From: Ignavibacteria bacterium
Lineage (GTDB): Bacteria; Bacteroidota; Ignavibacteria; Kapaibacteriales; UBA4661
Direction: 5' to 3'
DNA length: 64,000 nt
Assembly: GCA_013298775.1 (NCBI GenBank)
Contig: JAAFIV010000011.1
Location: 62,001 to 126,000 of the forward strand
Position numbers and translations under genes: made by a program. Below, piece after piece: positions 8,037 through 15,895 of this stretch. Within the stretch, counting starts at the first letter, position 1. Each line of letters opens with the position of its first letter. The notes beneath the pieces are model-generated. The model had not been told where the DNA came from, made no database searches, and worked only from the letters and a program-made list of their open reading frames with translations.

Positions 8037-11000
8037 CTACACCCGTACACCAATCACCAACATATCGTCGAGCTGCTTGTGTGCTGTTCCCATCCATTCG
8101 TCCATTGAGCCAGCAAACATTTCTTTTTGCTCGGCGCATGGCTTAGAATAGGCATTTCCCAAAATTTCGATAAAACGTTTCGAGCTAAATTTCTTCCCTT
8201 TTTCGCCACCAAATTGGTCTTTGAAACCGTCGGAACTGAGATAGAGCATCACCGAACCTTCGGGCGCGTCGGAAACATCAATGGTGTGATTTGTAAACAC
8301 GCGGTCGTCGGTTTCCGTGCCGCCAATAGGCTTTTTATCTGCTTTTATCTCCAAAAATTCGCCTTGCTTCATGATGTACAAGGAGTTCATTGCTCCCGCA
8401 AATTCAATCGTCCGCGTGGATTTATCAATCATACAGAGCGTAATGTCCATGCCGTCGCGGTTATTGGTTTCGGTTTGGCGCAAAGAACGCTGTACGCCTT
8501 TGTGTAGCTCGGACAGTAGCATTCCAGGTTCGGGTTTGTGCTGCTTGTTCATCACTTCGTTCAAGAGCGAATTACCAATCAAACTCATAAACGCGCCTGG
8601 TACGCCGTGTCCCGTACAATCCACCGCCGCAATGTAGATTCTATCGCCCTTGTCGGAGTACCAATAGAAATCGCCAGAAACAACATCGCGTGGGCGGAAG
8701 AGGATAAAGTAATCCGAAAGAGCTTCCGAAATATGGTCTTCGTCGGGCAGCATCGCGGTTTGGATGCGCTTTGCATAATTGATACTATCGGTAATATGCT
8801 TATTGAACTCAGCAATGATGCGCTGTTTGCGTTGTAATTCCTCAAACTGCTCCGAATTCGACATGGCAATCGCCACGTAATTCGACAAAGTTCGCGCAAT
8901 TTCAATATGGTTCTGCGTATATGCGCCGCGCTTGAAACTCTGTACCGACAGCACGCCAATAACCTCATTGCGCACCTTGAGCGGCATCAAAATAAGTGAT
9001 TTCGGATAATCGCTATCAATCTCTGGCATCAAGCCTTCAAGCGGATTGATGGTCTTGCGGAAATCGGGAATAAAGTTTTTTCCGTCGCGTTCAATGTCTT
9101 GAATAATCACTTCCTCGCCATGCTCAATACACCAGACGGGAAGCTGGTTTTTGTCATCCATCGGTATTTCGTATGTCGGTAGGCGCATTCCCTTGTCAAT
9201 GGACATTTTGTACTCAAGCATGTTGTTCCAAGGGCGAATAATACCAATGTTGAATATCGTCGCATCCATGACTTCATAAAAACGCTGATACACCGTCGTT
9301 ACGATGGTTTCAAAGGTAAGCGACGATGTAAGTTCGCGCCCAATACCGCTCAACACCTTCAAGCGTTCATTTTTTTCTTTCAATTCACCATTTGCGCGTT
9401 CAATTTCTTTTGCTTGCTTGCGGACTTCTTCGGTGCGCTCGGCTACAATGCGCTCCAATTCACGGTTTTTCTTCTCAACATGCCGAACCCGCAAGATGTA
9501 TGCCGCAATTCCGCCAACAATCACCACAAGACCGCACAAGCCCAGAAACCACGGCGTTTCGTAAAAATATGGCTTGAGGTAAAAGCTCGTGCTTGCGCCT
9601 ACGTCGTTCCACACACCGTCGTTGTTAGAAGCAATCACGTGGAAGCGATATTCTTTGCCACGCGGAAGGCTTGTATAGAAGGCTGTACGCCGCGTTCCAG
9701 CATCTACCCAATCTTCATCAAACCCTTCGAGTTTGAATTTGAAGCGCACACGCTCTGGCATCAGCAAACTTGTGGCGGTGTAATGGAACTCGAATTTTTC
9801 AATGCCCGGAGCCAGTTCCACAACTTTATTTCCATTGCTGCTATCGAGCTTTTCCGACACAACGCCCGTGAATTCATCCTGCGTCGAAGCATCATTTGTT
9901 TGGAGCAGTGATACTCCGGGCAAACGTAAGAATTTCCCATCGGCAATGACGCGCTCAAGGAGAACGGGCGGTGGAAGCGGGTTGTAGGGAATCGTAAGCG
10001 GCTCAACAATTGACAAACCCTTGATAGTCGGGTAATAAAACTGTCCTTGTTTCGATTTCCACACCGAAGGCTGCGAACCACCATTGCAAACAACAGTTTT
10101 CATGCCGTCAATCACGCCGTACACGATACAATTGACCATTTTGCGGTCTTTGCGGTCGAGAACCTCGTTCACTTCGCCTTTACGAACACGGAAAATTCCT
10201 TTGTTGGAACTGAGCCAGAGCCAGCCAGCCTCGTCTTCCTGCACCGAGAAAATAATATCGGAAAACAAACCGTTGTGCGTTGTGATGGTCGTAAACTTGC
10301 CATCTTTCCAGCGCGACAAGCCGCCGCCTGTGCCAATCCAAATGTCGCCGATAGCATCTTCATACAGCGACCAAATAAAATTACTCGCCAAACCATCGCG
10401 TAAGGTATAGTTTGTAAATGTGCCATTCACCATCGAAGACAAGCCACCACCGCGTGTTCCCACCCACATCGCGCCTTTGCTATCTTCCAGCAGAACCCGA
10501 ATGTTTGCGTTTGGCAAGCCTGTTTTATTGGCAACGGTTGTCCATTGGTTATTGGTAAATTTTGCCAAACCGCCTTCTGTGCCAGCCCACATCACGCCTT
10601 GCTTATCCTCCATTACTACTTGTACGGAATTGTCGGGCAAGCCTTCATTTTTCGTATAATTCGTAAACGTCGTGCCGTCGTATTTTTGCAATCCTAAGCG
10701 CGAACCAATCCAGACGCTGCCTGCGCGGTCGCTCCAGAGCGCGGTAACGATGTTGTTCAGCAAACCATTTTGTGTGGTAAAATTCGACCATGTGCCGAAG
10801 GAAAACTTGTTCAAACCGCCATTGGTTCCCATCCAAATGCTGCCATCTGCGCCTTCGGTCACAACCGAAACATTATTATTCGTCAAGCCGTCTTTTGAGG
10901 TATAGGATGTGAAACGACGGTCTTTGAAACGCGCTAATCCTCCTGCATCAGTGCCAATCCACAACGCACCTTCGCGGTCTTCCAAGAGCGAAAGCACTTC

Positions 11001-12065
11001 GTCGGCAATCAAACCCTGTTGTGAAGTAAAGGAAGAAATCGTACCATCAGCAGTGATGCGGCTGATACCACCACCATTTACGCCAATCCAGAGGCTTTTT
11101 TCGCGGTCAAGCACGAGAGCGCGAATGTCATCTTTGACTAATCCCGTTGTTGAGTTGTAAAACGCCACGAGTGCGTTGTTTTCAATGCGAAACAAGCCTT
11201 CCGCCGAACCAACCCAGAGCGTACCACTTTTGGTCACGAGTAGTGAGTTTACATTATCACCAACTAAGGCATCATCAGGGATGTAGGGGCGATATTGCCC
11301 GTCAATCGCGATAAAACTTTCGATTTGTCCGTTGATAAAATGATTGACACCACCGCCCGAAGTACCAATCCACATGCCCCCAGCACCTGCGTCGGCTGCC
11401 AGCGACAAGACGACATTGCTCGTTAAGCCGTTGCTGGTCGTAAAGACTTTAAATTTCCCATTCTCTTCTTTTGCCAAACCTGCCTCAGTGCCAATCCAAA
11501 CATCGCCGTTAGAATCGTGCGCGAGCGTTAAAATCACGTTGTCAGGCAAGCCTTCTTTTACCGTAAAGAGCGTAAATGCGCCATTATTGATGCGCAGCAC
11601 ACCGTACTCTGTTCCAACCCAAATCTCACCATTTTTTCCTTCGGCAAGTGCTGTAATAGAGCTGCTTTTGACAGGTAAATTAGATTTATCAAAAACCACA
11701 AAACGCGCACCATCGAAGCGCACTAAACCTTCAGATGTAGCCAACCACAAGTATCCGTCCTTGGTTTGGAGCATTGCTCGCAGACCGCTTTGTTGAAAAC
11801 CTTCGGAGCTTTGCCATTTGTCAAACACATATTGAGTAATGGGCTTAATAGGATTTAAGCCTCGCACGCGCTCTTGTGTCTCAGGCGTGGTGCGGCTTTG
11901 AGCGAAAGCACGTGTGAGAAAAAATGTATCAATACCATCTGTGTACAAATACCCACTCGCGAAAAAGAACAGCGTTGAACAAACAACACTACCAGTAACA
12001 ACCCATCGCCCCAAGCGAGTATTTATGCGGTGTACAAAGAGCGACAACGGTTCAGTAAACTTCAT
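8037..12065 (-). CDS. Propeller sensor / GAF / PP2C phosphatase (SiaA-like input protein)
   Basis: A 1342-residue protein from the ATG at 12065; the open frame continues to a TTG at 12152 that would add a membrane segment. An N-terminal hydrophobic segment is followed by about 14 two-component-regulator propeller repeats (residues 90-690, recurring Asp-Gly-x-Ile-Trp-Ile-Gly-Thr). That is enough for two seven-blade propellers outside the inner membrane. A Y_Y_Y domain (about 757-825), one membrane helix (840-860), a coiled coil, a GAF domain (about 908-1068) and a SpoIIE/PP2C domain (1092-1342; Asp-Cys-Thr-Gly-His-Gly-Val-Pro-Gly-Ala-Phe-Met) follow. It should dephosphorylate SiaC in response to an outside ligand. 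It is the first gene of the run, and its promoter is not obvious. Confidence 0.88.
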   Translation of the reverse strand: MKFTEPLSLFVHRINTRLGRWVVTGSVVCSTLFFFASGYLYTDGIDTFFLTRAFAQSRTTPETQERVRGLNPIKPITQYVFDKWQSSEGFQQSGLRAMLQTKDGYLWLATSEGLVRFDGARFVVFDKSNLPVKSSSITALAEGKNGEIWVGTEYGVLRINNGAFTLFTVKEGLPDNVILTLAHDSNGDVWIGTEAGLAKEENGKFKVFTTSNGLTSNVVLSLAADAGAGGMWIGTSGGGVNHFINGQIESFIAIDGQYRPYIPDDALVGDNVNSLLVTKSGTLWVGSAEGLFRIENNALVAFYNSTTGLVKDDIRALVLDREKSLWIGVNGGGISRITADGTISSFTSQQGLIADEVLSLLEDREGALWIGTDAGGLARFKDRRFTSYTSKDGLTNNNVSVVTEGADGSIWMGTNGGLNKFSFGTWSNFTTQNGLLNNIVTALWSDRAGSVWIGSRLGLQKYDGTTFTNYTKNEGLPDNSVQVVMEDKQGVMWAGTEGGLAKFTNNQWTTVANKTGLPNANIRVLLEDSKGAMWVGTRGGGLSSMVNGTFTNYTLRDGLASNFIWSLYEDAIGDIWIGTGGGLSRWKDGKFTTITTHNGLFSDIIFSVQEDEAGWLWLSSNKGIFRVRKGEVNEVLDRKDRKMVNCIVYGVIDGMKTVVCNGGSQPSVWKSKQGQFYYPTIKGLSIVEPLTIPYNPLPPPVLLERVIADGKFLRLPGVSLLQTNDASTQDEFTGVVSEKLDSSNGNKVVELAPGIEKFEFHYTATSLLMPERVRFKFKLEGFDEDWVDAGTRRTAFYTSLPRGKEYRFHVIASNNDGVWNDVGASTSFYLKPYFYETPWFLGLCGLVVIVGGIAAYILRVRHVEKKNRELERIVAERTEEVRKQAKEIERANGELKEKNERLKVLSGIGRELTSSLTFETIVTTVYQRFYEVMDATIFNIGIIRPWNNMLEYKMSIDKGMRLPTYEIPMDDKNQLPVWCIEHGEEVIIQDIERDGKNFIPDFRKTINPLEGLMPEIDSDYPKSLILMPLKVRNEVIGVLSVQSFKRGAYTQNHIEIARTLSNYVAIAMSNSEQFEELQRKQRIIAEFNKHITDSINYAKRIQTAMLPDEDHISEALSDYFILFRPRDVVSGDFYWYSDKGDRIYIAAVDCTGHGVPGAFMSLIGNSLLNEVMNKQHKPEPGMLLSELHKGVQRSLRQTETNNRDGMDITLCMIDKSTRTIEFAGAMNSLYIMKQGEFLEIKADKKPIGGTETDDRVFTNHTIDVSDAPEGSVMLYLSSDGFKDQFGGEKGKKFSSKRFIEILGNAYSKPCAEQKEMFAGSMDEWMGTAHKQLDDMLVIGVRV

Positions 12066-12439
12066 AGCAACAGTAATGAAGGTAAAAAATGCGAGAATGA
12101 ATACAATGAGAACGATTGCACAATACGTAAAAAAGGTGGTATGTGTGGTCAAAAGTCGCTTAAAATAGCATTGTTTCAGGAATTTTCATGGAGTTTTTTT
12201 GCAGTTTTTAGAGCTTCTTGTCAGAAAGAGCAAAAAGACACACTCTTTTGCAGATATTTTATCGTAATAAAAAAAATTTATCGTTAATGCTCAAAGGCAA
12301 AAAACCTTCTACACCTTGTCAAACCTTGCTTCAAAGGTATATCTCATTTTGAAAATGACACATTCGTAAAATTTAATGACACTTGTCACTTCCCTAGTCT
12401 ATCCAAGTGTTGTATATTTGTCTCGTTCACGTAACAGAT

Positions 12440-12511
12440 GTATCGTTTTTGTTCTTTCCAGACGTTTATTGAATTTTGCTTTGTAGAAAAGCAAACACGA
12501 ACAAACGATAC
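12440..12511. repeat. Long imperfect hairpin
   Basis: Outer arms GTATCGTTTTTGTTC (12440-12454) and GAACAAACGATAC (12499-12511) pair with a two-base bulge, and an inner hairpin TTTGCTTT/AAAGCAAA nests inside. A TATATTTG box at 12413-12420 would place a transcript start a few bases before the hairpin, but no matching upstream TTTG box is seen. Confidence 0.6.
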
Positions 12512-12555
12512 ACAAACGACTTAACGATTTTCTACTCCTGTTCTAAAAAAATATC

Positions 12556-12585
12556 TTTGAAATCGGTTCAATAGTCGTATATTTG
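12556..12585 (+). promoter_or_regulatory. Bacteroidota-type promoter of the candidate small RNA
   Basis: TTTG at 12556-12559 and TATATTTG at 12578-12585, 18 bases apart, match the Bacteroidota primary-sigma consensus TTTG-N18-21-TAnnTTTG. The predicted start is near 12592. Confidence 0.6.
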
Positions 12586-12591
12586 CATTCG

Positions 12592-12740
12592 TCTTGAAGA
12601 AAAAATCAAAGAAAATTATCAAGAAAAATTTCTGAAAAAACAAAGAAACTTGATATAAGGGGAAAAGGTATCTCTAGCAGGAAGAGATACTAACCACAAA
12701 TGGTGCGTTTCAGCAACAAGCTGGGGCGCACTATTTTTTT
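12592..12740 (+). ncRNA. Candidate small RNA of about 150 nt
   Basis: Bounded by the promoter at 12556-12585 and an intrinsic terminator. After an A-rich 5' part comes a hairpin GTATCTCT (12668-12675) / AGAGATAC (12683-12690) with loop AGCAGGA. A 14-base-pair terminator stem follows (TGGTGCGTTTCAGC 12701-12714 with GCTGGGGCGCACTA 12720-12733, G-U pairs included) and then seven T. No Shine-Dalgarno/ATG pair or known RNA family (6S, SRP, tmRNA, RNase P) was recognised. It could be a trans-acting RNA or a terminated leader; the next gene downstream starts about 430 bases away. Confidence 0.5.
12701..12740 (+). terminator. Intrinsic terminator of the candidate small RNA
   Basis: 14-base-pair stem with loop AACAA followed directly by seven T (12734-12740). 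It is one of the best-formed plus-strand terminators in the window. Confidence 0.85.
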
Positions 12741-12776
12741 GTGCCTTCCCCATTTTCCGTGCCAATACAGGTCATC

Positions 12777-12854
12777 CCGTCAGGCGGGTAAATCACTCGC
12801 TTGAACAGCACTCACCAGACGGCTACTGCTCTTGTGAGAACAGCCGCCCGACGG
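12777..12854. other. GC-rich structured element of unknown kind
   Basis: CCGTC-A-GGCGG (12777-12787) pairs with CCGCC-C-GACGG (12844-12854) around one mismatch. Inside, CTCAC (12811-12815) pairs with GTGAG (12834-12838). Right after it, CCGAC-GGAAA-GTCGG overlaps the outer arm and offers an alternative fold. It could be a leader RNA, but no known riboswitch consensus was matched on either strand. Confidence 0.4.
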
Positions 12855-13008
12855 AAAGTCGGAGCAGTTACAATTTTCTGAATAATTTTTTCTGTACAAA
12901 TCCCAGCAATTATCGTATTTTCCGACCAATTTCAATTTCATTTCCACCTTTTGTAGGTGGTTTGTTGTGTTTTTCTGAGATTCTCCTCCGTATCAAACAA
13001 AAGTCTTC

Positions 13009-13127
13009 AGTAGCGGCACAGACATTCCTGTCTGTGAGTATTGGTGCGATGTTCAGGTAGGAAACACAGACAAGAATGTCTGTACCACTGAAGCCTGATT
13101 TTACACGATGCTCAAGAGTTTTGTACG
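13009..13127. repeat. Family A repeat
   Basis: Core arms GGCACAGACATTCCTGTCTG and CAGACAAGAATGTCTGTACC plus one outer flank ending in GAGTTTTGTAC. It lies 40 bases upstream of the nucleoside transporter start, so the hairpin probably falls in or near that gene's 5' region. Confidence 0.8.
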
Positions 13128-13169
13128 GCACGTGGGAAGTTCTCCATCTTTCACTCCAAAGGTATTTTC

Positions 13170-14453
13170 ATGGAACGTTTTACCGGACTACTTGGCATCG
13201 TCGTTATTCTCGGCATCGCTTTTTTACTTTCCAATAACCGCAAAGCTATCAACAAACGGCTTGTTTTCACGGGTTTGGGCTTGCAACTTGCGCTGGCAAT
13301 TTTTATTCTCAAAGTGCCGATTGGTCAGCAAATTTTTGCCGCCGTTGGTGCAGGTGTGGAGCATTTGCTGGGTGCGGCAAATAAAGGCGCGGAGTTTGTC
13401 TTTGGCATCCTCGTCAAACCTGAGGTTTTGGACAAAATCTTTGGTGCAGGGTCGAGCTTTATTTTCGCGCTGAAAGTTACGCCGACGATTATTTTCGTGT
13501 CCGTATTGGTGAGCATTGCCTACCACATCGGACTCATGCAGCGCGTGGTTGCGGTGATTGCGCGGGGCGTGTATTACCTCATGGGCGTAAGCGGCTCGGA
13601 GGCTCTCTCCAACGTGGCGAGCGCGTTTGTAGGACAAGTAGAAGCGCAAATTATGATAAAACCTTACGTTACAGGCATGACCAATTCTGAGCTTTTGGCT
13701 TCGATGGCTGGCTCAATGGCGTGCATTGCGGGCGGCGTAATGGCGGTGTATATTTCGATGGGCGTTCCTGCGCCATACCTTATTGCAGCAAGTCTTATGG
13801 CGGCTCCGGCGGCGTTGGTAATTTCTAAAATTGTCTATCCCGAAACCGAAGAATCCGAAACAAAAGGTGAAGTAAAGCTCGAAATCAAAAAACAAAACGC
13901 GAATCTCGTGGATGCAATCGCGCATGGCGCATCGGATGGCATGAAAGTTTCTATCAACGTGATTGCGATGTTGATTGGCTTTATTGCGGTGATTGCGCTC
14001 GTAGATATGTTTCTCTCCAGCATTGGAGCGTTTTGCGCGAATACGTTTGGATGGTCGTGGCAGGCAATCGGCATCAATCTTGCGACGCTGAGTTTGAAGG
14101 ATTTGCTTGGATTGATTTTTTCAGGATTTGCATTTGTCATGGGCGTTCCCGCGCAAGATGTGATGAGGGTTGGCTCGCTTCTGGGAACGAAATTCGTTAT
14201 CAATGAATTTGTTGCGTACTCGGATATGTCAAGGATGCTTGCGAAGGAGGTACTCACGCCGAAAGCGGTTGCTATTGCGAGCTTCGCGCTGTGTGGCTTT
14301 GCAAATTTAAGCTCGATTGCGATTCAAATTGGCGGCATCGGCGAACTTGCGCCCTCGCGCCGCACCGACCTTGCAAAACTTGGTGTCCGTGCGCTTGTGT
14401 GCGGGACATTAGCTTCGTATCTTTCAGCAACAGTGGCGGGAATGCTGATGTAG
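13170..14453 (+). CDS. nupC: Concentrative nucleoside transporter (CNT/NupC family)
   Basis: A 427-residue inner-membrane protein with alternating hydrophobic segments over its whole length. CNT signatures are Val-Gly-Gln-Val-Glu-Ala-Gln-Ile-Met-Ile-Lys-Pro-Tyr near residue 155 (the GQxEAP-like HP1 nucleoside-binding loop), Asn-Glu-Phe-Val-Ala-Tyr near 345, and Cys-Gly-Phe-Ala-Asn near 375. CNTs import nucleosides with Na+ or H+. The Glu and Asn residues that bind the nucleobase and ribose in the family are present. The ATG at 13170 begins the first helix directly. It is a single gene between a family A and a family C repeat. Confidence 0.92.
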   Translation: MERFTGLLGIVVILGIAFLLSNNRKAINKRLVFTGLGLQLALAIFILKVPIGQQIFAAVGAGVEHLLGAANKGAEFVFGILVKPEVLDKIFGAGSSFIFALKVTPTIIFVSVLVSIAYHIGLMQRVVAVIARGVYYLMGVSGSEALSNVASAFVGQVEAQIMIKPYVTGMTNSELLASMAGSMACIAGGVMAVYISMGVPAPYLIAASLMAAPAALVISKIVYPETEESETKGEVKLEIKKQNANLVDAIAHGASDGMKVSINVIAMLIGFIAVIALVDMFLSSIGAFCANTFGWSWQAIGINLATLSLKDLLGLIFSGFAFVMGVPAQDVMRVGSLLGTKFVINEFVAYSDMSRMLAKEVLTPKAVAIASFALCGFANLSSIAIQIGGIGELAPSRRTDLAKLGVRALVCGTLASYLSATVAGMLM

Positions 14454-14468
14454 TCAAATGTTCGTGGT

Positions 14469-14657
14469 AACTGGTCAGGTTTCAGCAATGAAGAGGGGAC
14501 GCAGATGAAGATGATTGAATGGATCAAGATGATATTGATGAAAAAAAGAGAATAAATGCAGATTTCATCTATTGTTGATGTTCTCTGCATTTTCATCATC
14601 TTCATCCATTCAATCATCTTCATCTGCGTCCAAAAAAATTACGACCTAACAAGTTAC
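14469..14657. repeat. Family C long inverted repeat
   Basis: Left end TAACTGGTCAGGT (from 14468) matches the right end ACCTAACAAGTTA (14645-14657) with two mismatches. Inside, GATGAAGATGATTGAATGGAT pairs with the complementary run at 14603-14624. It starts 15 bases past the nupC stop and ends 30 bases before the next start codon. Confidence 0.8.
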
Positions 14658-14687
14658 CGTTCATGTTTATTTTCTTTGACCGCAATC

Positions 14688-15776
14688 ATGGAAGATTTCA
14701 AACTCAAAAACGTTTACAACCCAGAATTAGTGCGCTCTTTGGCGAATGTGCTTCAGGAACAAATGCCCACATTTCCTACGCAAAATTTCGTTAAAAGTAT
14801 TCTTGATAACGATTGGGAAAACCGCGAATTAAAGGAGCGAATGCGGCATATTACCGTCTGTTTGCGGGAATTTTTGCCAAGCGATTACGAAAAAGCATTG
14901 CACATCCTTCGTGCGATTGCGCCATCCTGCGTCGGTTTTCCGTATTTATTTTTTCCTGATTTTGTTGAACAGTACGGCTTGGAGCAAGAAGAAATCTCGC
15001 TTTCAGCCTTAGAACTCTTCACGCAGTTTTCTTCTTCCGAGTTTGCTATTCGCCCGTTTATTATGCGGAATCCAGAGTGTATCATGGCGCGAATGCTGGA
15101 CTGGGCGGCGCATCCGAACCACCACGTGCGCAGACTTGCCAGCGAAGGTTGCCGCCCGCGCTTGCCATGGGGAACGGCACTCAAAGCCTTCCAACGCGAC
15201 CCCGCGCCAATTCTCCCCATTTTGGAACGCCTCAAAGCTGACGAAAGCGAGTATGTACGCCGCAGCGTTGCCAATAATCTGAACGATATTGCGAAAGACC
15301 ATCCTGACCTCGTTTTAGAAATTGCATCACGCTGGAAGGGTGCAAATACTGACACCGACCGCATTATTAAACACGCGCTCCGCACCTTGCTCAAGCGTGG
15401 TAATCCTGCAGCTCTCGCGCTGTTTGGATTTTCTGAAAAAACATCTGCTCATGTCTCCAAACTCAGGTTTCACGCGGCTTCGGTAGCGATTGGCGAAAGC
15501 ACAACATTTTCGTTTGATATTGTTTCGGAAAAGGGTGGCGATATTCGTGTGGAATACGGCGTGTATTACGTCAAGGCAAGTGGTGAAGCGGTTCGCAAGG
15601 TGTTTTTTATTCACGAGAAGCCGTATAATGCAGGAGAGACAATTTCCATCACGCGCAAAATCTCCTTTCAACAGCGAACCACGCGCAAACACTACGCTGG
15701 TGAGCATCGTCTTGTGGTGATTGTGAATGGAAAAGAATTGGCGGAAACGAATATTCAGGTGAGTGAAGAACTATAA
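14688..15776 (+). CDS. DNA alkylation repair protein (AlkC/AlkD superfamily)
   Basis: A 362-residue protein from the ATG at 14688; the open frame upstream to 14556 is only the family C repeat read through. Residues 1-240 are HEAT-like helices with His-His-Val-Arg-Arg-Leu-Ala-Ser-Glu-Gly-x-Arg-Pro-Arg-Leu-Pro-Trp-Gly near 145-162, a signature of AlkC-type glycosylases that remove alkylated bases without base flipping. The last 90 residues form a beta-rich, Ig-like domain found at the C terminus of AlkC proteins. Expected role: base-excision repair of 3-methyl- or 7-methylpurines in the cytoplasm. Confidence 0.82.
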   Translation: MEDFKLKNVYNPELVRSLANVLQEQMPTFPTQNFVKSILDNDWENRELKERMRHITVCLREFLPSDYEKALHILRAIAPSCVGFPYLFFPDFVEQYGLEQEEISLSALELFTQFSSSEFAIRPFIMRNPECIMARMLDWAAHPNHHVRRLASEGCRPRLPWGTALKAFQRDPAPILPILERLKADESEYVRRSVANNLNDIAKDHPDLVLEIASRWKGANTDTDRIIKHALRTLLKRGNPAALALFGFSEKTSAHVSKLRFHAASVAIGESTTFSFDIVSEKGGDIRVEYGVYYVKASGEAVRKVFFIHEKPYNAGETISITRKISFQQRTTRKHYAGEHRLVVIVNGKELAETNIQVSEEL

Positions 15777-15810
15777 GGAACGAGTGAAAATAAAGTATCG
15801 AAATCTTCCG

Positions 15811-15890
15811 GCTTTAGTAGCGCAGACACTCTTGTCTGTGAGTTTTTATGCGATGTTCAGAGGTACAGACAAGATGCCTACATTACCATA
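15811..15890. repeat. Family A repeat, short diverged copy
   Basis: GTAGCGCAGACACTCTTGTCTG and GTACAGACAAGATGCCTAC pair imperfectly around a GTTTTTATGCGATGTTCAG centre. It separates the convergent alkylation-repair and AAA ATPase genes. Confidence 0.7.
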
Positions 15891-15895
15891 AATTG

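Larger units (their letters stand above)
12066..13169. other. Intergenic region of about 1.1 kb with structured elements
   Basis: No convincing protein gene lies here; the open frames are short, A/T-rich and signal-less. The stretch holds the divergent upstream regions of the phosphatase and nucleoside-transporter genes, a hairpin at 12440-12511, a promoter plus candidate small RNA at 12556-12740, a GC-rich hairpin at 12777-12854 and a family A repeat at 13009-13127. These are listed separately. Confidence 0.8.

Noticed and set aside
12066-12152. Longer N terminus of the propeller phosphatase from a TTG at 12152
   Set aside because: The ATG at 12065 has a normal charged N terminus before its own membrane segment; the extension would add a second hydrophobic segment for which nothing else argues. 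It cannot be fully excluded.
12556-12740. 6S RNA, SRP RNA, RNase P RNA or tmRNA
   Set aside because: None of their conserved cores was found; the GGAAA loop at 12855 resembles an SRP apex only in four bases and lacks the matching internal loop.
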